64,000 nucleotides of DNA. Origin: Acanthosepion esculentum (taxonomy: Eukaryota > Mollusca > Cephalopoda > Sepiida > Sepiidae). The stretch's first letter is position 1. Each line of letters opens with the position of its first letter. The translations under genes and the position numbers were made by a program. Where the stretch lies: positions 69,287,342 through 69,351,341 of the forward strand of contig OZ038488.1 of NCBI GenBank assembly GCA_964036315.1, written 5' to 3'. The notes beneath the pieces were generated by a model, which ran no database searches, was not told the origin of the DNA, and saw only the letters and a list, made by a program, of their open reading frames with translations. Below are positions 56,454 through 64,000 of the stretch, one piece after another.

Positions 56454-57287
56454 GTTCATATCTATCTGTTAATCTGTTCCTATCTATCTATCTATGTCAA
56501 TCTGTTCATATCTCTATCTATCTATGTTCATATCGTTCTACACAATTACATATTTTTCTTCCCCTATGATTGCATGGTACCTCATGTGTTTGCATCTTTT
56601 GATACAAAAAAAATATTGTTTTCTCGTGAAGCCTCCGGTTGAAACTTGGAGGGCAACTCAAACTATATGAAAACATATATAAAGTGAAAACACATCAGAG
56701 CAGCAACAGCAACAATAATAATAACATAGATCGTTATTTTAAACTGCATGGCCGTTGGGAACAGTTGCCGAGTTTATTTTTCTAAGAGTTTTAAACAAAT
56801 ACCTTTTGTAACGGTGAAAATATAAAACTATAAAATTGGATTATAAATGTTATCGTTATAACGCTTTTAATGTTAAGCTGCATGTACTTCCACAGAAACG
56901 AGATACGTAAGGTTTTAAATGAATTTTTAAAAATGAAAAATATTTTTTAACAGTTTTACTCAAGTTTCAATTTCAAGCTAATAATAGATTAATTTTAAAA
57001 TTTCCAATAAGCAAAATGCGTTGCTGTAATTCCAAACTAATTTAAATTATCTGGAAAGAGTTTTCATATTGAAATTCCTAAAATCGCTGATTTTAGCGCC
57101 ATTTTAGCCATCTTTCATCAGAATGTAATTCTCTTTATTAAAAATCTTTCAAAAATAAAATATACTTTCTAAAACTTTATTTGAGTAATGTTAGCTTGTT
57201 TAAAATTTAATTAATCTGATTGGAAATAAATATTGCTTATTTTAAGTTTAAAATATCGCAAAAACGCATTTTTAACACGGTATTTTA
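54588..57287. repeat. 2.7-kb structure bounded by ~390-bp inverted repeats
   Basis: Arms 54588-54978 and 56903-57287. Outer words CGTGTTAAAAA..CATTT.TGCGAT, inner words GCTTATTGGAAAT.TTAAA and GGTATCGCGA / ACGTATCTCG. I judge ~70% identity. The interior holds (GT)n at 55458-55505 and 55760-55830, a (TCTA)n-rich block 55940-56530, and minus ORFs at 55075-55323 and 55356-55592 with no known motif. It could be an old TIR transposon or two inverted repeat copies. Confidence 0.6.
55940..56530 (+). repeat. Complex (TCTA)n / TCTGTTCATA array
   Basis: About 590 bp of TCTA repeats broken at short intervals by TCTGTTCATATC, TCAATCTGTCCATATC and similar. Parts repeat at higher order. Confidence 0.95.
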
Positions 57288-57302
57288 GAGTAAATATAAA
57301 TA

Positions 57303-57306
<4 letters not shown>

Positions 57307-57366
<60 letters not shown>
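57307..57366. repeat. (TA)n microsatellite
   Basis: Pure TA array just outside the right inverted arm. Confidence 0.95.
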
Positions 57367-57370
<4 letters not shown>

Positions 57371-57603
57371 TTTATAATTATACTCGGTTGGTGTAAAAAA
57401 CGGATAAAAATTTGCAAATAAAAATATATTAAAACAAATATGTATCTGCAAAAAATTTTGGAAAAAAAAGAAAGGAGTAGGCCGAAAAAAATCGTCCAGT
57501 ACCGTAATTCCTAGTCCCCAAAAAAAAACAATCTAGTAAATAAGAAAAAACATAAAGTGCTCAAAAAAGCTAAGTGGAGCAGAGTATAAAAAATCCAAGT
57601 GTG
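57367..57603. other. Unassigned AT-rich stretch
   Basis: Nothing recognised. Confidence 0.35.
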
Positions 57604-57776
57604 TCAGGAACTACCTACATAGTTTTCACCTAAATGTATCTTCAGAAAAAGCTAGCTTACCCTGAAGATCCACACTATTTACATTGCTCGGACTATCATC
57701 CCCATCGTTGTTGACATTTATCACAACGTTTCGGCTGAAGATCCATTTAGGTGAAATCTAGGTAGGTAGTTCCTGG
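57604..57776. repeat. Snap-back pair related to the SINE-E end
   Basis: 41-bp arms (57604-57645, 57736-57776), about three mismatches, core word GGAACTACCTACATAG. The spacer on the minus strand reads GAAACGTTGTGATAA and later AGTCCGAGCAATGTAAATAG, as in the SINE-E 3' part. On the minus strand 57754-57721 has TCAC, a decayed core, GAAA, CGTT and GTGA. (TA)n follows at 57790-57830. Confidence 0.75.
57721..57754 (-). ncRNA. Decayed hammerhead-like motif
   Basis: Stem I TCAC/GTGA, core CTAAATG (poor match), GG..CC stem II, GAAACGTT. Position and ends agree with the SINE-E sites, but the core is not functional. Confidence 0.3.
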
Positions 57777-57791
57777 TTCACTAGGATTATA

Positions 57792-57833
<42 letters not shown>

Positions 57834-57984
57834 ATATTTAGGTTTCTAGTTATATTAATTTAAAAATTTAGATATAAAATTTAGATTTAATAAGAAATTA
57901 TAAAGATGTATAATCTGTTTATAATACAATATTCTTTATTATCTGTCTATATTTCTTAGACGAGGTATTGTAATTGTTTACACT

Positions 57985-58427
57985 ATTGAACTTACAACTC
58001 TTTGGGTCAAGTCACTAGATGACTTCAACCAACGCTTTTATCCAGTGGATCACGTGTTCCCAAGGATGCATGGCCTAGTGGATAAAAGATTTTATCTACT
58101 GGGCCCAAAGTGGATAAAAGCGTTAGGTGAAGTAATCCAGTGACTTGACCAAAAGAGTTTTGAGTTCAATACTTGGTCACAGCAGAGGTGAACAAAAACT
58201 TGGAGAATTGAGTTACTAAAGGGAGATAACTGAAACTGAGATATCCATAAATGGCATGACACGTGGAACTAGAACAATCCTCCTCAGTGGACTAAATAAA
58301 GGGTCCGGTTCAAAATCCCAGTGTATATCACCTGGAAAGGGCCGGAGCGTACAAAAGCCGAAACGTCGTGAATATGTCAATAAAAATGAGGGCAACAGTC
58401 CGAACAATGTAGATAGTGTAAATATTC

Positions 58428-58430
<3 letters not shown>
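57985..58430 (+). mobile_element. SINE-E with inverted extra head
   Basis: Normal SINE-E from about 58105: AGTGGATAAAAGCGTTAGGT, GTGACTTGACCAAAAGAGTT, GGCATGACACGTGGAACTAG, TGGACTAAATAAAGGGTCCG, and the 3' part (58328-58371). An inverted partial head (57985-58050, AACTCTTTGGGTCAAGTCAC) precedes it. A-box-like TGGCCTAGTGGATAAAAG at 58071-58088. Followed by (TA)n 58431-58500. Confidence 0.75.
58328..58371 (+). ncRNA. Hammerhead-like fold in SINE-E
   Basis: TCAC (58328-58331), core CTGGAAA (58332-58338, two changes), stem II GGC/GCC, GAAA (58360-58363), CG, GUC-type site (58365-58367), GTGA (58368-58371). The 4-bp stem I agrees with the other SINE-E copies. Confidence 0.4.
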
Positions 58431-58501
<71 letters not shown>

Positions 58502-58505
<4 letters not shown>

Positions 58506-58562
58506 CACCCACTACAAGGCACAAGAGCCACTCATGGTAGAGGGTTACTGAATGAGGTTGTT
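58502..58562 (-). mobile_element. LINE 3' end fragment with (TA)n tail
   Basis: CACTACAAGGCACAAGAGCC then ACTCATGGTAGAGGGTTACT. This is the terminal 60 bp of the 44335-type LINE. Its 3' end abuts the (TA)n array at 58431-58500. Confidence 0.65.
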
Positions 58563-58757
58563 ATTACGACTGAGTAGTGAGTTCGATCCTCACTGGGTAC
58601 CCCATACATTCGGCCTTGTGCCACATCTAAGTTACGCTTAGAAAATAAAAGACACCTCGAGGCGGTGTAATGGTTAGCAAGCCTGTCTCGCTAGAAGAAT
58701 TACGACTGAGTAGTGGGTTCGATCCTCACTGGGTGCCCCATACTTTCGGCCTTGTGA
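58562..58757 (+). mobile_element. Two adjacent SINE family C copies
   Basis: The first (58562-58650) starts near the B box (TGAGTTCGATCCTCACTGGG). The second (58655-58757) is complete at the head: GGCGGTGTAATGGTTAGCAA, GTGGGTTCGATCCTCACTGG and GTGCCCCATACTTTCGGCCT. Confidence 0.85.
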
Positions 58758-59530
58758 ACATCAAATCTACTCTGGGCACCTAGTAAATATTAACCCTAGT
58801 TTCAGTACCTAGTGAAGGTCATGCTAAGTCTTGGCATAATGAGGATCAAACCTAGTTTTAAAACGAGTGCGGATGAACCTGGTTTTGATATATAATGAAG
58901 ATCAAACTTAGTTTTGACGCTGAGTGAGGATCAAATCTAGTTTTGGCACGCACCGAATTAGGATTAAACCTACCTTTGGCACTTAGTGAGGATCAATCCT
59001 AGTTTTGGTACCTAACGAAGATGAAATCTAGTTTTGGCACTAAGAGAGGTTCAAATCTAGAAGTGACTATTAGAAAAGATCAAACCTATTTTGGCATGCA
59101 CCGAATTAGGGTCAAACATAGTTTTTGGCACTTAGTGAGGATTAAACCATTTTTTTGGCATTTAGTAAGGATTAAACCAAGTTTTGATACTAAATGAAGA
59201 TCAAACCTAGTTTTGGCATTTCGTGAGAATCAAACCAAATTTTGACACTAAATGAAGATCAAACCTAGTTTTGGCATTTCGTGAGAATCAAACCAAATTT
59301 TGACACTAAATGAAAATCAAACCTAGTTTTGGCATTTAGTGAGGATCAAAACAAGTTTTGGCACTAAATGAAGATCAAACCTAGTTTTGAGATTTAGTGA
59401 GGATCAAAACAAGTTTTGATACTAAATGAAAATCAAACCTAGTTTTGGCATTTAGTGAGGATCAAACCAAGTTTTGGTACCTAGTAAAAGTCAAATTTAG
59501 TTTTTGCACCAAGTGGGGATCAAACGTAGT
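58758..59530 (+). repeat. 29-bp minisatellite, ~26 units
   Basis: Degenerate units of the form ATCAAACCTAGTTTTGG then CA-TTTAGTGAGG. From about 59195 to 59460 units alternate as a ~58-bp dimer (TAGTTTTGGCATTT versus AAATTTTGACACTAAATGAA). No useful ORF. Confidence 0.9.
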
Positions 59531-59948
59531 CATAGGCCAAGTTAAGTTCAAGTTCCCAGCAATTCACTGCAAGATTGCTTGCTAAACATTGCTCCATGGT
59601 GATTTACTCAGCTGATTAAGACAGATGAAACTCACTACAGTAGTTATGGTCTGTATGACTGGCTTGCTAAACATTATGCTATGGCGTGATGTAATCAACC
59701 TATTTGCTACGCTTAACTTAGTACGAAGCAACGCTACAAGTGTTTGGCACCCAGTACGTATAGAATTTACTACAGGTCTTAGAAATTAATTTTCTGCATC
59801 GCGCCGCTGGCGACTAAAGTGACGGGGAGTAGCTTGGCGACCGATGTGCTGTCCCTCCAGACAAAGCTTTCCCATTTCACTGCGAGAGGTAACATAGCGG
59901 GTTTATTTGTGTGCCTGCAGTAAGGGCTGAAAAACAGAACCGCTGACT
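59531..59948. other. Unassigned stretch
   Basis: Includes a moderate-GC part at 59800-59900. Nothing recognised. Confidence 0.35.
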
Positions 59949-60785
59949 TGTGTCATAACGTGCAGTCGTGTGTAATAAAAGGAATACTCTCCATTTCTAA
60001 TGCCTGGTTTAAATCAGTGTGAAGAAGTAGAATGAAGCGCTACGTGAAGGCACGGATTGAGAGCAGGTGGGGAGAGCAAAAGAGGAAATGAGAGGAAATG
60101 ATCTCGTACCATTTATCTGCGCACTTAACTGGGGCCATATTGCCTACATAGACCTCAATATTTTCTGAAGGCTTATTTATCATGACGTTGTCTGTACTCT
60201 TTTCGTGCCAGCCGTGCACAACCACTGACAATGTGTTGCACACTTTCAGTAGCTTTCCTACATAGCCTGCACAAATGTATATCAGCTGTTATATCAATAG
60301 TGTACTTGATGGAATTTGATCTTAAAGTCTGCTCTTATGCTGTACATATCAACCCTTCAGTTTCTATCTTCAAAAATTCGTTTGTGAGCCAATTCCGGAG
60401 CTCTTGTGCAAATGCTCCATGCAAGGTTTATTCCTTCCATGCGTCACCTTTTTTCCTAATAAATTATCTTCCCATGATCTGACAATCTTTCTGTATCCAC
60501 AATGACCTTTTCGTTCAGCGTACCTTTTAGCATTTACCTTGTGTCATTTCGTGCAATCGTGAGTAATGAAAATGGATGGTCTCCATTTCCGAATTCTAGC
60601 GTTTATATCCCTGATACTTCAGGTTACATAGATCTAAAAAGAGGGACACTCCTTTCTACAGTTTTTGAAGGTCTGGTTTAAATCAGTGTGAAGAAGAGCG
60701 GGTGGGAATGAAGAGATGGGTGAAGGTGCGGGTTGAGTGCAGGAGGGGGCAGAGAAAAGAGGAAATGAATGGAAATGATCTTTCG
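59949..60785 (+). repeat. Direct repeats flanking a LINE remnant
   Basis: 59949-60102 and 60538-60785 share CTTGTGTCAT..CGTGCA, GGTTTAAATCAGTGTGAAGA, GAGGAAATGA.AGGAAATGAT. The second copy holds ~75 extra bp. A LINE fragment (60103-60480) lies between them. Confidence 0.7.
60103..60480 (-). pseudogene. LINE C-terminal fragment with zinc-knuckle motif
   Basis: Minus strand across frames: 'AFAQELRNWLTNEFLKIETE', 'GLICTA', 'LRSNSIKYTIDITADIHLCR', then 'LCRKATESVQHIVSGCARLA' and 'RKEYRQRHD'. The C-x2-C-x7-H-x4-C pattern is the C-terminal zinc knuckle of several LINE clades. 'SENIEVYVGNMAPVKCADKW' follows. It belongs to a different LINE family from the others here. Frameshifts and a stop near 60470 show decay. 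Confidence 0.75.
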
Positions 60786-61067
60786 CAAAGATATTGCCGA
60801 TCAAAAGCAAGGAATCTGTGATGACTTGGCAAATCTTTGCTGCTTTAAGTGTTTGAAATGGCTACATGTACGTTATAAAGATTTACTGAGATCAGATGAA
60901 TCTGGCACAAGGCTATAATTAGGGGTGCCCAGTGAGACAGGAACTCCCGAACATAAATTTTCAAAATTAACTTAATAATCATTGCTCTAAGTCAATCTAC
61001 TTTTTTGTATAAACACACTCATGTATGCGACTGACACACATACACAGAAACACATACATACGCACAC

Positions 61068-61071
<4 letters not shown>
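60786..61071. other. Unassigned stretch
   Basis: CA-rich at 61025-61070. Otherwise nothing recognised. Confidence 0.4.
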
Positions 61072-61125
<54 letters not shown>

Positions 61126-61496
61126 TACAATGAATCATTCATACAGAAAACAGATATAGAAGTTAATGATAAAATCTCTTATCAGTAACAATATCACATT
61201 TCTAAGAACAAATTTCGGACTATAAACTACTCTTTCGATGTCCTGTTATTACCTGGAATTATAAAACAACAAATATTTTCTTACCTGATGATATCTGTAG
61301 GAACAGATGAAAACTCGTAAATATATAAAAAAAAAAGACATTATTCAACTGAAATTTATAAACAGGGATCATAACATTCATTTACAGGTTCGGGGTTAAT
61401 GTCTCTTAGTAAATTGTTTGTGAAGATGTATCCTCGCCATTTTATCATTAACTTCTATATCTGTTTTCTGTATGAATGATTCATTGTAATATAAAT
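61072..61496. repeat. (TA)n and snap-back pair with 51-bp perfect arms
   Basis: (TA)n 61072-61122. TTACAATGAATCATTCATAC ... GATAAAAT (about 61125-61175) is perfectly inverted at about 61438-61488. The spacer carries the fold at 61281-61320. Confidence 0.85.
61281..61320 (+). ncRNA. Hammerhead-like core with intact CUGAUGA
   Basis: TTAC (61281-61284), CTGATGA (61285-61291), T, stem II ATCTG-TAGGAA-CAGAT (61293-61308, perfect 5 bp), GAAA (61309-61312), AC, then TC and GTAA (61317-61320) pairing with TTAC. The core, stem II and GAAA are all canonical. Stem III is too short and the NUH (CUC) is doubtful. Confidence 0.4.
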
Positions 61497-61514
61497 TGAA
61501 CTGCACCACATACT

Positions 61515-61517
<3 letters not shown>

Positions 61518-61552
<35 letters not shown>

Positions 61553-61738
61553 ATTATTATTATTTTTTAAATATTATTCCATCGCGACACAGAAATTATT
61601 GTTTCAAAACTGACTCAAGTCCCAAAGTTTAATTTCAATGTTAAACTTAAAATTTAGAGCCCAGTTTCATTCTCAGGAAATGTTTAGAAAATAGTAATTT
61701 CTGTGTCGCGATGGAATCATATTAAAAAAAATAATAAT
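61518..61738. repeat. (TA)n/(ATT)n and snap-back pair
   Basis: (TA)n 61518-61549, (ATT)n 61549-61565. Inverted ~30-bp arms TTCCATCGCGACACAGAAAT (61577 on) and ATTTCTGTGTCGCGATGGAA (ending about 61715). Confidence 0.85.
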
Positions 61739-61866
61739 TATAATTTTAAGCTCTACTCCTGTATTGAGCACTGTTGTTTTAAAATAAAAACATAAATACT
61801 AAAGAACTTTGGATCAACAGTTTAACAGTCCTTTCCTATTACATCAATATAAACACACACACGCAC

Positions 61867-61878
61867 ACATATATATAT

Positions 61879-61938
<60 letters not shown>
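61867..61938. repeat. (TA)n microsatellite
   Basis: TA array with CATACATA and GTATGTATG borders. Confidence 0.95.
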
Positions 61939-61948
<10 letters not shown>

Positions 61949-62367
61949 GTGGGGGGTATATTTCGGCAGCAGGTATTCATCCAAACAACTTTTGATTAAA
62001 AAAAACAAACCGAGTTTCGTATGTTTAATTTATGATATTTTTACAATTTTCGGACAAGGTGTTGAGTACTGTTCTCGAAGTTGTGGATAAACTGCCGAAG
62101 TTCATATTTTGTTATTTTTGTTCAAGTACTTTCGACTTTCGCAGAATAAGAACCGATGTGGTGTCTGCATTGAAGTTAGAATTCGTTTGTCTGCATCCTG
62201 GTTTTCCTTGAGAAGTTGGACATTTGAAATGGCCGAGCGTGACGTCATCAGCTTTGGGAACGAGGCCACACAAAAAGAATGCGATTTATTTATGTTATTT
62301 ATCTATTTATTAATTATTATCTGTCTATATTTCTGAGATAAGGTATTGTAATTATTATTTGCATTGT
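61939..62367. other. Unassigned stretch
   Basis: Nothing recognised. The plus ORF 62109-62336 has no known motif. Confidence 0.35.
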
Positions 62368-62735
62368 TCGGACTGATAAAAGCGTTGGTTGAATCCAGTG
62401 ATCCTTTTATCCACTGGGCCATGTGTCCTCGAGGGCACATAGCCCATTTGGTTGAATACAGTGACTTGACCCAAAGAGTTGTGAGTTCGATGCCTGGCTA
62501 CAGGTGAGGTGAACAAAAACTTGGAAAGTTGAATTAAAGGGAGATAACTAATACATCCACAAGAGGCATGGTACGTGGAGCAATCTACCCTGGTGGACAA
62601 AATAAAGGGCTCAGTTCCAAATAACGATCGCCTGAAGAAGGCCGGAGCGTACAACGGCTGAAACGTCGTGAATATGGCAACGAAGATGATGGCAACAATC
62701 CAAACGATGTAAATCGTGTAAATAATTAATTTATT
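62368..62735 (+). mobile_element. SINE-E, best preserved copy
   Basis: GATAAAAGCGTTGGTTGAAT; hairpin GGCCATGTGTCC-TCGA-GGGCACATAGCC (about 62417-62446); GTTGTGAGTTCGATGCCTGG (B box); GGCATGGTACGTGGAGC; TGGACAAAATAAAGGGCTCA; 3' fold at 62628-62671; ending ATGTAAATCGTGTAAATAAT. Confidence 0.8.
62628..62671 (+). ncRNA. Hammerhead-like fold in SINE-E, GUC site
   Basis: TCGC (62628-62631), core CTGAAGA (62632-62638, fits CUGANGA), A, stem II GGCCG/CGGCT (62640-62644, 62655-62659), GAAA (62660-62663), CG, GUC-type site (62665-62667), GTGA (62668-62671; 4 pairs with one G-U). Versus the 15.3-kb copy, the second stem II pair is G-C instead of A-U, a compensatory change. ACGT in stem III is self-complementary. 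Confidence 0.5.
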
Positions 62736-62927
62736 TTCATATTTCATATGCACCTCAAGTTAGCTCCTCCTGTGGTGAATGACATTTTATTTAATCTGGA
62801 CTGTTTATTTTGCTTATTTATAGCTTCTGGAATTTTTAGTCTTTTCTTGCATTGGGTACTGTAGACTATTTTGGTATTATTTACTAATACGTGTCTATAG
62901 TTTTGGTCGTTCATGATGTGCTGCAAA

Positions 62928-62967
62928 CACAGACAGACCTTGCCGGTTCTTTTTAATCAAACTTGTT

Positions 62968-63034
<67 letters not shown>

Positions 63035-63112
63035 GTACTAAGACACGAAGAATTTATCAGAAAAACACAAGAACTTGTGTTAAATTCAACTGACAAGGTC
63101 TGTCTGTTTAAT
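62928..63112. repeat. Snap-back pair around (TA)n
   Basis: CACAGACAGACCTTGCCGGTT (about 62929-62949) is inverted as AACTGACAAGGTCTGTCTGT (about 63088-63107). The loop contains (TA)n 62970-63030. ACTGACAAGG is also the start of family G. Confidence 0.75.
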
Positions 63113-63202
63113 TAGCTGTCTATCCTCCCCATAACATATATACTTAGACATATGGAATTTCTAAAGAATTAATGGAGTTTGCTTTATAATTCTACATATT
63201 TT

Positions 63203-63252
63203 TATTACTTTAACTACTACACTAAAAATAACGTTTGAAGTAATAAAAATAC
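63203..63252. mobile_element. Minimal TIR-element remnant
   Basis: TTTTTATTACTTTAACTAC directly followed by CACTAAAAATAACGTTTGAA then GTAATAAAAAT. The left and right termini of the TIR element are joined with the interior lost. About 50 bp. Confidence 0.6.
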
Positions 63253-63456
63253 CTATATATATATGTGTGTGTGCTTGTTAATTTATTTGGTTATTTATTT
63301 ATTTAGCAGACAGCGTATTATGCATTTATCTAAAAAAACAACAACTTTAATTTTAAAATTAAAATTTTAAATAATTTAATTTGTGCCTGACGATTGTTAC
63401 GCGCATGAAATTCAGAGTTGCATCGAATGGAAGGATCAAATGTATATCGATTTGTA

Positions 63457-63458
<2 letters not shown>

Positions 63459-63511
<53 letters not shown>

Positions 63512-63730
63512 TTTCATCAATGACAACTGACGAGGTACTACGATTAAGCTGTTTATTCAATTTTTCTTTTGTTTTATGAGTGATTTCCTTCCTAGACATA
63601 AAATATGTAAAAATTGTCGGAATTTCAGATATTCTATTCAAGGATGTTTTTATTTTTAACTGAATGTGTAGATTTTTATGTTTCTAGAGTGATGGGGGGT
63701 GTAAAATTTCAGATAAAGTATATCTGTAAA
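63459..63730 (+). mobile_element. (TA)n and family G repeat
   Basis: (TA)n 63459-63508, then AGTTTCATCAATGACAACTG, ACGAGGTACTACGATTAAGC, CAAGGATG and TTAACTGAATGTGTAGATTT, matching the copy at 23458 over ~200 bp. Confidence 0.65.
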
Positions 63731-63807
63731 AGGATAATATGTATAAAGACAAAAGAACAACTTAGCTGGCGCATTTATAAAGTCCTCCAGAGGTCCCTTA
63801 GTCTTTA

Positions 63808-63905
63808 CTCATATACATATATATATATATGTGTGTGTGTATGTGTGTGTGCGTGTGGTGTGTATTCACACTCACGCATAACGTGTGCACGCACGTGTAT
63901 GTATG
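63808..63905 (+). repeat. TA/TG-rich microsatellite
   Basis: Short TA run then TGTG/GCGT variants. Beyond it, to 64000, nothing is recognised. Confidence 0.85.
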
Positions 63906-64000
63906 CTTTTTTGAAGAGGAGGAGATAAATAATTCCAGTAAGTTAAAGCGTGCCAATGTTTGATTATCAAAGTCAAAATCTGCGGACATTTTCCAAAAGT

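Noticed and set aside
61577..61715. A further hammerhead-like site between the snap-back arms
   Set aside because: Only CCTGAGAATGAAAC on the minus strand resembles the core. There is no stem II and no NUH with stem I.

Overview
The window looks like intergenic or intronic DNA from a coleoid cephalopod, most likely an octopus. The evidence is the strong AT richness, the very dense (TA)n, (TG)n, (GATA)n and (GAAA)n arrays, several tRNA-derived SINE families of cephalopod type, and many decayed RTE-like and Jockey/CR1-like LINE pieces. I recognise no intact host gene, no functional tRNA or rRNA gene and no CRISPR. Almost everything nameable is a mobile element or its debris, so 'pseudogene' below means a dead transposon ORF. 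No database was searched.

Layout. 1-3.2 kb is unassigned. 3.2-12.7 kb has microsatellites, LINE fragments on both strands and a perfect 80-bp mariner-type palindrome (9989-10068). 13.4-16.8 kb has a TIR element with a tRNA-like core, a triplicated 235-bp unit made of hairpins, a tRNA-derived SINE (SINE-E) ending in a hammerhead-like fold, and a decayed ~140-bp repeat. 17-26 kb has long TA/TG arrays, an RTE-like LINE and trinucleotide arrays. 26-31 kb has SINEs, two with a 5S rRNA-derived head joined to a tRNA-derived part, plus a duplicated locus that preserves the empty site of a LINE-tail insertion. 31-34.7 kb holds snap-back palindromes and several hammerhead-like motifs.

34701-43318 is one Tc1-like transposon. 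Its dead transposase gene is split by about 156 tandem copies of a 45-bp segment of itself (35522-42545). The unit is 15 codons, so the array is open on both strands over very long stretches. 43.3-64 kb returns to SINEs, LINE tails, MITE-like elements, a 2.7-kb inverted-repeat structure (54588-57287), a 29-bp minisatellite (58758-59530) and more snap-back units.

Two observations stand out. First, a transposase-internal 45-bp segment has become a 7-kb coding-frame satellite inside its own element. Second, at least eleven sites show the order stem I, CUGANGA-like core, stem II, GAAA, short mostly self-complementary stem III, NUH, stem I, which is the plan of minimal hammerhead ribozymes. Three of these sites are the 3' parts of SINE-E copies. 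All calls are by eye; edges are approximate unless a boundary is stated.
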